Origin: Parachlamydiales bacterium
GTDB taxonomy: Bacteria > Chlamydiota > Chlamydiia > Chlamydiales > JABDDJ01
NCBI GenBank assembly: GCA_041671045.1
Contig: JBAZCF010000002.1
Span: forward strand, 124,001 to 188,000
Reading direction: 5' to 3'
Length of the DNA stretch: 64,000 nucleotides
Part shown: in pieces, positions 38,756 through 46,772 of the stretch
Numbering within the stretch: the stretch's first letter is position 1
How the letters are laid out: the number at the start of each line of letters is the position of its first letter
The notes under the pieces: model-generated
What the model was told of the DNA's origin: nothing
Database searches by the model: none
What the model saw: only the letters and a program-made list of their open reading frames with translations
Translations under genes and position numbers: made by a program

Positions 38756-39985
38756 ATGTCAGAACCCGAAGACCTATCCTGTTGTAGAAAAGATTTTCCG
38801 ATGCTCACTAAAACTATGCACGGGAAACCCCTAATTTATCTCGATTCAGCTGCAACAGCACATAAGCCCCTAGCTGTGATTGACTCACTTGATGGCTTCT
38901 ATCGCGACCATTACGCCACCGTATTACGTGCCATCTATGAATTAGCCAATTTTGCCAATAATGCTTACCAGCAAGCACGCGTAAAAGTTCAGCAATTTAT
39001 CAATGCCCCCGTGCCTGAGGAAATAGTCTTCACACGGAGTACAACTGACGCCATCAATATTGTTGCATATTCCTACGGCAAAGCTTTTGTCCGTCCGGGC
39101 GATACTGTCATGATTACAGAGATGGAACACCATTCCAATTTAGTGCCCTGGCAAATCCTCTGCGAAGATAGGGGAGCCAAGTTGATCGTAGCCCCCTTTG
39201 ATGATGCCGGCAACCTCTTATTAGATCGTTTTGAAGCTTTAATAAAAGAGTATAAGCCCAAAATCATCGCCGTCACCCATGTTTCCAATGTCCTAGGCAC
39301 CCTCAATCCCATCAAACAACTGGCGTCCATTGCCCATGCGCATGGTGCGCATATCCTCGTAGATGGCGCACAATCAATTTCGCATCTGCCTGTGGATGTG
39401 CAAGATTTGGATGTAGACTTCTATGCCTTCTCAGGACATAAACTTTATGGTCCGAACGGCGTAGGCATCTTATATGGCAAAGCAGACCTATTAAATGAGA
39501 TGCCTCCTGCGCAAGGCGGGGGATCCATGGTAGAGAAAGTTACCTTCGAAAAAACTACCTATAATGTCTTGCCCTGGAAATTTGAAGCAGGAACGATGAT
39601 GCTCGCCGAAATCATCAGCTTAGGTGCAGCAATAGACTATCTTCAGCAATACACCATGCCCAAAATTCATGCCTGGGAACAATATCTTATTTCCTATGCG
39701 ATGGAACGTATCCAGGAAGTGGACGGTTTGACGGTCATAGGAAATCCTAAAAAACGTGAAAGCGTCATCAGTTTCACCGTGGAGGGAGTCCATCCCTTAG
39801 ATATCGGTTCTATGCTTGATCTGAAAGGTATCGCCATCCGCACAGGGCATAACTGCGCTCAAACTCTCCTACAACATTATAATCTAACGACGACCGCTAG
39901 GATTTCCTTCGGTATATACAATACACCCCAAGAAATCGATTTCTTCGTCGACTCTTTGCAGGCTACTTTGGCAATGTTACGGTAA
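38756..39985 (+). CDS. sufS: Cysteine desulfurase SufS
   Basis: PLP-dependent enzyme releasing sulfur from cysteine for the SufBCD scaffold. The PLP lysine lies in FSGHKLYGPNGVGILYG, the pyridine-ring Asp region in LVDGAQSISH, and the active-site Cys in IRTGHNCAQ, which has the SufS/CsdA-type short loop. TEMEHHSNLVPWQ is the conserved His region. 409 residues with AAGAGG before the ATG. No SufE gene is visible next to it. Confidence 0.96.
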   Translation: MSEPEDLSCCRKDFPMLTKTMHGKPLIYLDSAATAHKPLAVIDSLDGFYRDHYATVLRAIYELANFANNAYQQARVKVQQFINAPVPEEIVFTRSTTDAINIVAYSYGKAFVRPGDTVMITEMEHHSNLVPWQILCEDRGAKLIVAPFDDAGNLLLDRFEALIKEYKPKIIAVTHVSNVLGTLNPIKQLASIAHAHGAHILVDGAQSISHLPVDVQDLDVDFYAFSGHKLYGPNGVGILYGKADLLNEMPPAQGGGSMVEKVTFEKTTYNVLPWKFEAGTMMLAEIISLGAAIDYLQQYTMPKIHAWEQYLISYAMERIQEVDGLTVIGNPKKRESVISFTVEGVHPLDIGSMLDLKGIAIRTGHNCAQTLLQHYNLTTTARISFGIYNTPQEIDFFVDSLQATLAMLR

Positions 39986-39987
39986 AT

Positions 39988-40914
39988 ATGCGTGCAAGTG
40001 TTGAAACAGCCATTTTCTATTTAAAGCAAGGGCAGCCCGTAGCTCTTCCGACCGAAACAGTCTACGGTTTGGCAGCACCTTTAAGTAATCCTGATGCTAT
40101 CGAAAAAGTCTTCCAGCTTAAAGGAAGGCCTAAAAACAACCCTCTCATTGTCCATTTATCCTCCATTGAGCAGTTGAGTGCATATGTCGATACACTGCCC
40201 GAAAACATTCAGCTCTTAGCTCAAGCCTTTTGGCCGGGACCTCTTACACTTGTTCTTCCCGTTAATGCGGGGACCATTCCTAGTAACGTTACCTGTGGAC
40301 TTTCGACAGCAGCCTTCCGCATACCCAACCACCCCCAAACACTAGCCATCATTGACCAAGTGGGTCCGCTAGTCATGCCCTCGGCAAATCTTTCAGGACG
40401 ACCTTCAGCCACACAAGCAGCCCATGTCGAAGCTGACTTTGGCGAAGACTTTCCCGTAGTTGATGGCGGTTCCTGTACGCATGGGCTAGAATCCACAATA
40501 CTGATCAGCTTGGAAGGGCAATGGAAAGTACTGCGTCAAGGAGCAATACCTGCTTCCAACCTCGAATTCGTACTGGAAGAGCCCGTACACATTGACGAAA
40601 GCACAGATGAAGAGCAGCCTCTATGCCCTGGACGACTCTACCGTCATTATGCCCCAAAGGCAAAACTCCTCCTTTCAAAAGATTGCGTCCAGGCGGAAGC
40701 GATTTTAGGCTTTAGCGACAGGAACTATCCCGAGGAATACCCCTTTTTTAATCTGGGAAGAAGCTCCCATCCTGAAGAAGCGGCCAATCGCCTCTATGCC
40801 TGTCTGCGCGCATTAGACGACCGCCAAATCAAATCAGCTTGGGTGGATACAAACTTTCCACGTACCAAACTCTGGTCCACCATCTACGAGCGGCTTCATC
40901 GCGCTTCTCTGTAG
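39988..40914 (+). CDS. Threonylcarbamoyl-AMP synthase (Sua5/YwlC type)
   Basis: Makes L-threonylcarbamoyl-AMP from threonine, bicarbonate and ATP, the first step of t6A formation at tRNA position 37. The YrdC domain is clear: GQPVALPTETVYGLAA, FQLKGRPKNNPLIVH, FWPGPLTLVLP, and MPSANLSGRPSATQA. The ~100 residues after ESTILIS form the Sua5 C-terminal domain including CPGRLYRHYAPKAKL, so this is Sua5 type (308 residues), not the short YrdC. It follows sufS by 2 bases and is probably cotranscribed. Confidence 0.93.
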   Translation: MRASVETAIFYLKQGQPVALPTETVYGLAAPLSNPDAIEKVFQLKGRPKNNPLIVHLSSIEQLSAYVDTLPENIQLLAQAFWPGPLTLVLPVNAGTIPSNVTCGLSTAAFRIPNHPQTLAIIDQVGPLVMPSANLSGRPSATQAAHVEADFGEDFPVVDGGSCTHGLESTILISLEGQWKVLRQGAIPASNLEFVLEEPVHIDESTDEEQPLCPGRLYRHYAPKAKLLLSKDCVQAEAILGFSDRNYPEEYPFFNLGRSSHPEEAANRLYACLRALDDRQIKSAWVDTNFPRTKLWSTIYERLHRASL

Positions 40915-40936
40915 ATTAATGCCTCTCTTTCGGTCC

Positions 40937-42196
40937 TTAAATCCTAGTCGCAAGAATATTGTTAATACTATTGATAGTCATTTGGACACCATCGGGCTCG
41001 GACTGCAATTGGGTTCTAAATTTCGAAGCATTCTGCTGGTAGGTAGATTGCGATAATAGATCATCCAGATTAAGCATTAATGGAGCTGTATCGATATTGT
41101 ATACCGGTATAGGCTTAGGGCCAATTCCTAGATCAAATATTTTTTGACCCCAATAGAATTGATCCCAAACAAATGGAATTATCCAAGTAGGCTTGCCTGC
41201 ATAGAGACCTGCAGCAGTTGTACCAATTCCTCCGTGATGAATAACGGCTTTAACTCTTGGAAATAGCCAATCATGCGGTGCATAATCCAAAGGGAAAATT
41301 GAGGCAGGCAATTCGAGCTCTTTCAATCCACGTAACTTGCCATGGACAACAGCACGAATATTCTTTTTGATGAGAGCGTCAATGATTTTTTTAACCGTAG
41401 ATTTCTCACAAGCCTCCGTTAAGCTACCAAATCCGACATAGATTGTTGGTTGGTCATTATCCAAGAAGTTCTCAAGATCTTTAGGAGGCGTCCAGTTTTC
41501 CCCTTCTCTCAATAAACAAAAATTTGTCATCTCAATTTTCGACGGCCAATCTATTGGACGAGGAATCAAACTAGGACTAAAGGCAACAATCTCAGGAATT
41601 TCTTGGCGGATTTTATCGTTTCTAAAACCCAAAAAATGCATTTTTCTCATGCCTAATTGCTTTTTTCGCCATTTGTTAATAGGCGCTCGGATGGGCTGCC
41701 AAAGGAACTGCTCACTAACAAAATGACCTAAGTAATGTTTAAGGCCTGTATACGATTTTTGTCTTGGAAATAGGTAGGATGAATGGCATTTTGTTCTGAT
41801 TTCAGGAAGTACATGCATGCAAATGGTCGGAATCTTCAGGTATTCTGCTAGATGTGGTCCCGCAAATGCTACAGGGCTATAAATCAATAGATCTGCATTA
41901 GCGGCAGCTTCCAACGACATAGGTAACTGTATTTTCAGAACATTTCGAAATAATTGTGTAATTTGTGGTAGGACGAAAATGCTTTTCAACTTCTCTTGCG
42001 TTTCTTCGGAATGAATGGCTTCTGTCAAATCTCCGTCAACGAGTTTAAAATCAAGATTGTATTTTTGACAGAGAGATTGCGCTTTTTGATGAGAAGCAAT
42101 CCATACATCGTGGCCATTAGCTTTTAAACCATTAGCTAAGGCTACATAAGGTCGAATATCCCCATGACTTCCAATGCAGAGAATGCAAATTTTCAT
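40937..42196 (-). CDS. GT1-family (MGT/sterol-glucosyltransferase-like) glycosyltransferase
   Basis: UDP- or dTDP-sugar glycosyltransferase of family 1. The N-terminal Rossmann start is MKICILCIGSHGDIRPYVAL, typical of Gtf/MGT and sterol 3-beta-glucosyltransferase relatives. TIYVGFGSLTEACEK opens the C-terminal domain, and HHGGIGTTAAGLYAGKPTWI then PFVWDQFYWG is the donor-binding motif. A GTG at 42205 is possible, but the ATG at 42196 has AAGGG 8 bases upstream and starts the conserved strand, giving 419 residues. The acceptor is unknown; macrolide, sterol or lipid are alternatives. First gene of the accessory region. Confidence 0.85.
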   Translation of the reverse strand: MKICILCIGSHGDIRPYVALANGLKANGHDVWIASHQKAQSLCQKYNLDFKLVDGDLTEAIHSEETQEKLKSIFVLPQITQLFRNVLKIQLPMSLEAAANADLLIYSPVAFAGPHLAEYLKIPTICMHVLPEIRTKCHSSYLFPRQKSYTGLKHYLGHFVSEQFLWQPIRAPINKWRKKQLGMRKMHFLGFRNDKIRQEIPEIVAFSPSLIPRPIDWPSKIEMTNFCLLREGENWTPPKDLENFLDNDQPTIYVGFGSLTEACEKSTVKKIIDALIKKNIRAVVHGKLRGLKELELPASIFPLDYAPHDWLFPRVKAVIHHGGIGTTAAGLYAGKPTWIIPFVWDQFYWGQKIFDLGIGPKPIPVYNIDTAPLMLNLDDLLSQSTYQQNASKFRTQLQSEPDGVQMTINSINNILATRI

Positions 42197-42282
42197 ATCT
42201 AACACCCTTAATATGCTGTCAAAAATAGGCAGCTAGTGGCTGAAAGATAAAAGAGTTTAGTAAAAAAAACTATGGGATTTTT

Positions 42283-42498
42283 TCAGATAACCTCACCTTG
42301 CCGTATTTCTCCGATCGGATCGCCCCAACGCTGAACCAGGCAGCTGCCAGCTATCGCGATTAAGGTTTGACTCAACGGGTGGGTGTGCCATGCAGTACGT
42401 GCGCCAGGTTCGCATGTAACACTGGCGCCGAACGTGCATGTTGAGGGGCTTGAAACAGAGAATCAAGACTGTAAGCCGCATTTTTTAATTTCCATCAT
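42283..42498 (-). pseudogene. Decayed cupin-domain gene behind the alcohol dehydrogenase
   Basis: On the minus strand, MEIKKCG starts 10 bases after the ADH stop. The reading then jumps frames: LDSLFQAPQHARSA is found in one frame, and GASVTCEPGARTAWHTHPLS and LIAIAGSCLVQRWGD then PIGEIRQGEVI in another, followed by a stop at 42283-42285. Together they match the small cupins with WHTHPxGQTL and VQ..GxP...IRPGDVV. There is a deletion after residue 7, at least one frameshift, and loss of the C-terminal HWHGA region. Hand count gives about 56 % G+C for 42301-42480, above its surroundings. Confidence 0.75.
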
Positions 42499-42508
42499 TT
42501 CTGTTCGA

Positions 42509-43579
42509 TTACTCTTTTTTCAGAGACGACATATCGATGGAAAAGCGGTATTTTACATCGGACTTGAGTACTCTTTCATAGGCTTCGTTGACTCTCTGTA
42601 TAGGAATCACTTCGACGTCAGCAGTGATGTTATGTTTACCACAAAAGTCAAGCATCTCCTGTGTTTCGGCGATGCTGCCGATGTTGGAACCAGAGAGGCT
42701 GCGACGTGCCATGATAAGCGCAAAAGACGACACAGCGAGCGGTTTAGGAGGTGCCCCGACAAGGGTAAGATTGCCATCCGGACGAAGTAGATTAAGATAG
42801 GCATTGATGTCATGATCTGCCGAGATTGTATCTAGGATGAAGTCGAAACTACCCGTATGCTTCTTCATTTCATCCTCATTTTTAGAGAGGACTACCTCAT
42901 TTGCACCCAGACGGAGGGCGTCTTCCTTCTTGTTCGGCGATGTGGTGAAGGCGACGACATGAGCTCCCAGCGTATGAGCGAACTTTATGCCCATATGGCC
43001 AAGCCCGCCAAGACCCATAATGCCTACTTTTTTGCCTTTAGTGACACCCCAGCGCCGCAAAGGCGAGTAGGTTGTAATTCCGGCGCAAAGAAGGGGTGCA
43101 ACTCCGGCTAGATCAAGGTTGGTAGGGACACGTAAGACAAAGTTTTCGTCGACGACAATATTGCTAGAGTAGCCGCCGAAAGTTACACCACCCAGGTGCT
43201 TATCAGGGCCGTTAAAAGTAAGAACCATGTTCGGACAGAACTGTTCAAAACCTGTCTTGCAATGTGGGCAGGTTCTATCAGTATCAACTATACAGCCGAC
43301 TGCAACAATGTCATTGGGCTTGTATTTTTTTACAGAGGAGCCCACCTTGGTGACGCGCCCCACGATCTCATGACCGGGAACAATAGGATATACAGTAGGC
43401 ATAACGTCTTTCCATTCGTTGCGCACGAAATGGATATCGGAGTGGCAGATGCCGCAGAAGAGGATTTCGATTTGAACATCATGCTCAGTAAGATCACGAC
43501 GTTTGATTTCCGTTGATGCTAGTGGAGATTTCTCACTAGTAGCGGAGTAGGCTTTTGCGTTAGGCATAGATTTATCCAT
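42509..43579 (-). CDS. Zinc-dependent NAD(P) alcohol dehydrogenase (YahK/CAD type)
   Basis: Medium-chain dehydrogenase that reduces aldehydes or oxidises alcohols with NADP(H). Catalytic zinc region CGICHSDIHFVRNEW and PGHEIVGRVTKVG, structural zinc CxxCx7C in CPHCKTGFEQFC, nucleotide-binding VGIMGLGGLGHMGIKFAH. The frame opens at a TTG (43612); the ATG at 43579 (356 residues, MDKSMPNAK) or 43567 is more likely. Complete and apparently functional, although the cupin gene directly downstream has decayed. The pair looks like a transferred two-gene unit. Confidence 0.9.
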   Translation of the reverse strand: MDKSMPNAKAYSATSEKSPLASTEIKRRDLTEHDVQIEILFCGICHSDIHFVRNEWKDVMPTVYPIVPGHEIVGRVTKVGSSVKKYKPNDIVAVGCIVDTDRTCPHCKTGFEQFCPNMVLTFNGPDKHLGGVTFGGYSSNIVVDENFVLRVPTNLDLAGVAPLLCAGITTYSPLRRWGVTKGKKVGIMGLGGLGHMGIKFAHTLGAHVVAFTTSPNKKEDALRLGANEVVLSKNEDEMKKHTGSFDFILDTISADHDINAYLNLLRPDGNLTLVGAPPKPLAVSSFALIMARRSLSGSNIGSIAETQEMLDFCGKHNITADVEVIPIQRVNEAYERVLKSDVKYRFSIDMSSLKKE

Positions 43580-43705
43580 TAGGGGTTTTCTAACTTCAAT
43601 ACCTGAATTCAATTTAATTTTTAAGGGTTTGATAGGTGTCTCATTTTCTGCGACTTATATTTTGGGTAGCATTTTTACCAAGACTCATTTGCGCTTAGTG
43701 TTTGG

Positions 43706-43963
43706 CTAGAAATTTCTCACAGCTGCTGCACTTTCTTTAAGTGGTTTGTTGAATAGTATGACCTTCATTGTTAAAAATGAGGCAATCAGTTGAATATTAT
43801 GCGAACACAAAACTGTTGTCATAGATAGATTATCTTCCAAAAAGCAGTCATTAGATCCATATGCAATCATGAGGGAATGTATTATTTCATGAGCTAAGTA
43901 ATTAAGGAATCTTGCAGCAAGATTGTCTTTCAATTCTACAGATTTTATTGTTGAGGTTTCCAA
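43706..43963 (-). pseudogene. Possible gene fragment with an HEIIHS motif
   Basis: An 85-codon frame with a TTG start directly behind a stop codon. FLNYLAHEIIHSLMIAYG contains HExxH, a zinc-metalloprotease-like motif, but no third ligand or known domain is evident. It could be the tail of a lost gene. The rest of 43613-44163 holds only a weak 63-codon plus-strand frame (44017-44208) without a ribosome binding site; I see no supported gene there. Confidence 0.25.
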
Positions 43964-44163
43964 ATCTTAGGGGTTGAAAGGAAGGTTGATGAGCTAACAA
44001 CATCTTATGGCTTTCAATGCATCCAGAAGTCTCTTTTCAAAACATTCAAAAAGCTATTTCTCTCTTTGAAGGTGACTTTTTAGCGATAGAAAATATAATT
44101 CTCTCAATTTTGAATAATATCGATGCACTTCTTATAGATCAAAGAAGCAACTCAAATTTAATC

Positions 44164-44337
44164 TTAAGTCCAAATGCCACCCCATACCTTAGCTGTAGTA
44201 CCAGCTGAAAGCTTGGGAGTACCATGAATCCAATTGCATGGTCCTACGGGAAGTTGAAACTCCCTCACAGCCACACCTATAGCAGCATGGCGATTAAATT
44301 CTGATTTATCTTGAATGACCCATCCTGCAGAAACCAA
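44164..44337 (-). pseudogene. Relic of a type I restriction HsdR-like N-terminus
   Basis: The minus-strand frame from about 44337 down to a stop at 44164-44166 contains SAGWVIQDKSEFNRHAA and IGVAVREFQLPVGPC. This matches the N-terminal HsdR pattern AGW.vQD...n..a..GvAvREf.l..G..DYLLF found in EcoEI-like R subunits. Only about 40 residues of homology remain before the frame runs into unrelated sequence; the nuclease and helicase parts are absent. It abuts, on the opposite strand, the broken gene starting at 44319. Confidence 0.55.
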
Positions 44338-44894
44338 GAATAAATGAAAGCGGCGAGTCTGTATCCGTAACCTTCATGCATCGTGAATTTTCGCCATCCT
44401 TTAGGGCTTTTGTTGAAAAATCCAATAAAGAAGGTAGACCTCTCGGTGTAGATGAACTAATCATATTGCAATATCTTCTACATCACGCAGAGGGCGAAAC
44501 AAGCACTTTTGCCACGCTTTGTCAAAGGGATGAGGCTCGAATTAAAGATATATTGTCCAAAATGGAACAGCATTCATTGATTGAACGGGGCGGTACTGGA
44601 CGGGGTACTTACTGGACATTAAAACCAAAAGTTCACGAACTACTGGCAGCTCCTGGGCATCCTGAAAGAGATCGACGAATTGATTGGGAAGCTGCAAAAG
44701 CAAGGATTCTCAGCATTTTGATGGAAAGACATAAACGAAAAGAGAACGGAATTTCGAATAAGGAGATCCGGCAAATTACCCATTATAATCGTCAACAAGT
44801 AACTAGGCTTATTAATCAATTGCGCAAAGAACATCCGCAAATTCAAATCGAAGGCCACGGAGCAGGAGCGCGCTATGTCTGGCGGAGCAAATGA
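44319..44894 (+). pseudogene. C-terminal part of an AlbA/AAA_4-type ATP-binding regulator, 5' end lost
   Basis: The open frame begins after a stop at 44316. Family-like sequence (KPRINESGESVSVTFMHREF) starts before the first ATG at 44376, so the ATG is internal and the N-terminal ATP-binding half is missing. What remains is two winged-helix-like units: GVDELIILQYLLHHAEGETS then LIERGGTGRGTYWTLKP, and GISNKEIRQITHYNRQQVTR then EGHGAGARYVWRSK. This resembles the DNA-binding tail of proteins often encoded with type I restriction genes. The 172-codon product from 44376 could still be made as a free DNA-binding domain. A good terminator follows. Confidence 0.55.
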
Positions 44895-44952
44895 CAATGA
44901 GAGCATCCAAAATTGACCGCGAGCAATTTTGCGAGCAATTCTTTAAATAATT

Positions 44953-44985
44953 GACCGCCGAATTGACAGCGGTCTATTCTTTTTT
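44953..44985 (+). terminator. Rho-independent terminator after the winged-helix fragment
   Basis: GACCGC (44953-44958) and GCGGTC (44969-44974) form a stem with a 10-base loop, followed by TATTC and six T at 44980-44985. It sits 58 bases after the stop at 44894. Confidence 0.7.
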
Positions 44986-45042
44986 ATGTAAATTATTTTA
45001 TAAAAAAGTCTAATTTTTGAAAAAAACTACTGAATTAAAGCG

Positions 45043-45056
45043 TTTGTTGCAACAAA
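45043..45056. promoter_or_regulatory. Perfect 14-bp palindrome upstream of a small membrane ORF
   Basis: TTTGTTGCAACAAA is its own reverse complement. It lies 42 bases before the ATG at 45099 and overlaps a possible -35 (TTGCAA, 45047-45052) with TAGTAT at 45071-45076 (spacing 18). This is the arrangement of an operator over a promoter; the binding protein is unknown. Confidence 0.4.
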
Positions 45057-45098
45057 TCTTATTAAGAAATTAGTATATAACCTTTCAATAAAGGATAA

Positions 45099-45245
45099 AT
45101 GAGTAAGCCAAAGTATTACGAAGCCTTTCGATTTCATAAATATCGCCATTATCACCCCCTAATGGCGTCTAGAGTCATCTTGTCTGTCTTATTGATATTT
45201 TTTCTTGTATACGTAGGGATAGGCTCACTGGTATCGAGAATTTGA
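45099..45245 (+). CDS. Small single-pass membrane protein, 48 aa
   Basis: ATG at 45099 with AAGGAT at 45091-45096, a well-placed ribosome binding site. The 48-residue product begins MSKPKYYEAFRFHKYRHYHP, a basic, aromatic head rich in Tyr and His, followed by a hydrophobic helix VILSVLLIFFLVYVGIGSLV. The head would remain cytoplasmic by the positive-inside rule. No family recognised; size and shape are those of small phage or toxin-like membrane peptides, but this is not evidence of function. It ends 45 bases before the stop of the convergent BRO gene. Confidence 0.5.
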   Translation: MSKPKYYEAFRFHKYRHYHPLMASRVILSVLLIFFLVYVGIGSLVSRI

Positions 45246-45290
45246 TTCTGCTAACCGACGAATTCGACTGTTCTGAAGTCTCCTTACCAC

Positions 45291-46160
45291 CTATAGAGAC
45301 TCTTTTTTCACGTCGATTGATTTTATTTTCTCAGCTTCTAAGTCCAATTGATGTGAAAGAAAATTAGATGAGCTTACAACTTTTCTACCACTTTTTTCTT
45401 CAAGCTCTTTCCTTGCATTACCTGCAATTTTTCCACCTGCACGTGCAGCTTCTTTATTTTCTTGAAACCCTTGAGCATCCTGCTGAACTGTGATTTCTGT
45501 GGTAGATGCTTCACCCAACATAGAAAAAATCAATTCCAGATCTGTCATATGATCACGAAGATTTTCTTTTTTGAGGCTTTTTAATTTTTTGTGCTCCGAT
45601 GGATTAAGTCCAAAAGTCGCTTCTGATATTTCAGCAGTCAGGATTGCGTATTCGCGCTGTTCTTTAACACCTCTTTGTTCCCACTCATTTGTAAGCGTCT
45701 CTCGGATCGCAATTCCACGCATCCGTTTCTCAATCCAATTATCTGGATATCCTTTTGCTTTATAAGTAGCTCTGATTCTCTTGGAAGCAAGCTCGGGATC
45801 TTCAATTTCTTGGATGCGTTCATAGCCCACCTTAGCTAGCCATCTTTTGAAAGGCTCAGCTTTTGGCGAGGGAATTGACTGAATGATACGGAAAATCCCT
45901 TCTGTTGTTGCACAATTCAAATTTTGTTTGCCGCCGGATGTTTCAATAGAAAGGGGGGTGACAATTTGTCCCCACCCTTCAGAAAGAGCAGAATCCCGTA
46001 CTCTCATTTTTTTTATGTAGTCGGTAGAATTGGATGTATCTATCAAAGCCTCAACGATATCTTTAACAACAAACCACCACTCATCATTATGCAACACCCT
46101 TCGAATGTTTTTACCTTTAAAAACTATCATATGGTGATTAGTGTCAATTTCCTTGCTCAT
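45291..46160 (-). CDS. BRO-family antirepressor-like protein
   Basis: 289 residues. The N-terminal Bro-N domain (IVFKGKNIRRVLHNDEWWFV, VKDIVEALIDTSNSTDYIKK, TTEGIFRIIQSIPSPKAEPF then KRWLA) is typical of phage and virus antirepressors. The C-terminal part, RAGGKIAGNARKELEEKSGR, resembles DinD-like proteins. Probably DNA-binding and involved in mobile-element regulation. It overlaps the upstream XRE gene by four bases (ATGA) and is coexpressed with it. Confidence 0.85.
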   Translation of the reverse strand: MSKEIDTNHHMIVFKGKNIRRVLHNDEWWFVVKDIVEALIDTSNSTDYIKKMRVRDSALSEGWGQIVTPLSIETSGGKQNLNCATTEGIFRIIQSIPSPKAEPFKRWLAKVGYERIQEIEDPELASKRIRATYKAKGYPDNWIEKRMRGIAIRETLTNEWEQRGVKEQREYAILTAEISEATFGLNPSEHKKLKSLKKENLRDHMTDLELIFSMLGEASTTEITVQQDAQGFQENKEAARAGGKIAGNARKELEEKSGRKVVSSSNFLSHQLDLEAEKIKSIDVKKESL

Positions 46161-46372
46161 ATGTTTTCTTCCTTTGCAAATTGTTCAGGGAACAAAAGCT
46201 CTACAGCCGTGACTTTTCCTTCAGTTTCTTCTTCAATTTTTTTTGCAAGCTTACGACTGGGATGTTTAGTGCTGTGTAAGATCTGACCTAGGTGACCTCG
46301 CGAAATCCCCAATCTTTTTGCAAAGTCGACTTGGGTAATTCGCTTCTTAAACAGATAATCTCTAATGTTCAC
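46157..46372 (-). CDS. XRE-family HTH repressor, 71 aa
   Basis: A compact Cro/CI-type DNA-binding protein: YLFKKRITQVDFAKRLGISR then GHLGQILHSTKHPS forms helix-turn-helix, with a short C-terminal helix. The start is a GTG at 46372. An inverted repeat GTAAAAC-CC-GTTTTAC lies immediately 5' of the start codon and a good promoter lies 33 bases upstream, so autorepression with the BRO gene is likely. The layout is that of an immunity/antirepressor switch. Confidence 0.85.
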   Translation of the reverse strand: MNIRDYLFKKRITQVDFAKRLGISRGHLGQILHSTKHPSRKLAKKIEEETEGKVTAVELLFPEQFAKEENI

Positions 46373-46373
46373 A

Positions 46374-46389
46374 GTAAAACCCGTTTTAC
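46374..46389. promoter_or_regulatory. Operator-like inverted repeat at the XRE start
   Basis: GTAAAAC (46374-46380), CC, GTTTTAC (46383-46389): perfect 7-bp arms directly upstream of the XRE start codon, inside the predicted leader. The most economical reading is autoregulation by the XRE protein. Confidence 0.55.
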
Positions 46390-46404
46390 CTTTTAAAAAG
46401 ACGG

Positions 46405-46433
46405 AGAATAGCGTGCAATCATTTTAAATGCAA
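46405..46433 (-). promoter_or_regulatory. Sigma-70-like promoter of the XRE-BRO operon
   Basis: On the minus strand TTGCAT (46433-46428) and TATTCT (46410-46405) are separated by 17 bases, 33 bases upstream of the GTG start. Confidence 0.55.
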
Positions 46434-46595
46434 ATGCTATCTTATATCATGCATCTAAGATTCAAGGTTCATGGACCAACCTTGGACCAAATAGGGGCAG
46501 CAAATTAGATCAAATGGCATCAAGTTGCGATAGATTCTTAAGAAAAGATGGGATATCCTGCTCTCGTGTCAGCTACTGTAATATACTGTGACATT

Positions 46596-46653
46596 GCCTG
46601 GATAGGGCGCATTCCTAATGCGAAGGTCGTCGGTTCGACTCCGGCTTTGGGCA
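46596..46653 (+). other. 3' fragment of tRNA-Arg(CCU), putative left att site
   Basis: An anticodon arm with loop TTCCTAA (anticodon CCT at 46614-46616), an intact T arm (GTCGG, loop TTCGACT, CCGGC), and an acceptor 3' strand TTTGGGC plus A are present. The 5' acceptor strand GCCCAAA is absent upstream and the D arm is abnormal, so this is not a working tRNA. tRNA 3' halves are standard tyrosine-recombinase attachment sites, and a diverged copy lies at 56271-56316. Confidence 0.7.
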
Positions 46654-46727
46654 ACATCTTCAAACCATCACTAGCGCAAGCTTTTGACGATTTCTTTAAT
46701 AAGAAATGCTAAGAAAATCTAACAAAT

Positions 46728-46744
46728 GGGGGACTGGTGGGGGA
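46728..46744 (+). repeat. 17-bp GGGGGA repeat, copy 1 (candidate integrase arm site)
   Basis: GGGGGACTGGTGGGGGA, fitting the consensus GGGGGANTNNTGGGGGA shared with 56105-56121 (same strand) and 47536-47552 (opposite strand). It lies 75 bases inside the left tRNA fragment. Similarity to the right copy extends to 23 of 29 bases (46727-46755 versus 56104-56132). Confidence 0.6.
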
Positions 46745-46772
46745 AGCAATGGCAACACGTGGCAAAACATCA

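Noticed and set aside
42293..42481. 62-codon minus-strand frame
   Set aside because: The cupin similarity runs in the other two frames; this frame is a by-product of a decayed gene.
44017..44208. 63-codon plus-strand frame
   Set aside because: No ribosome binding site, no family, and its end overlaps the HsdR relic.
46596..46653. Functional tRNA-Arg
   Set aside because: The 5' acceptor strand is missing and the D arm is abnormal.
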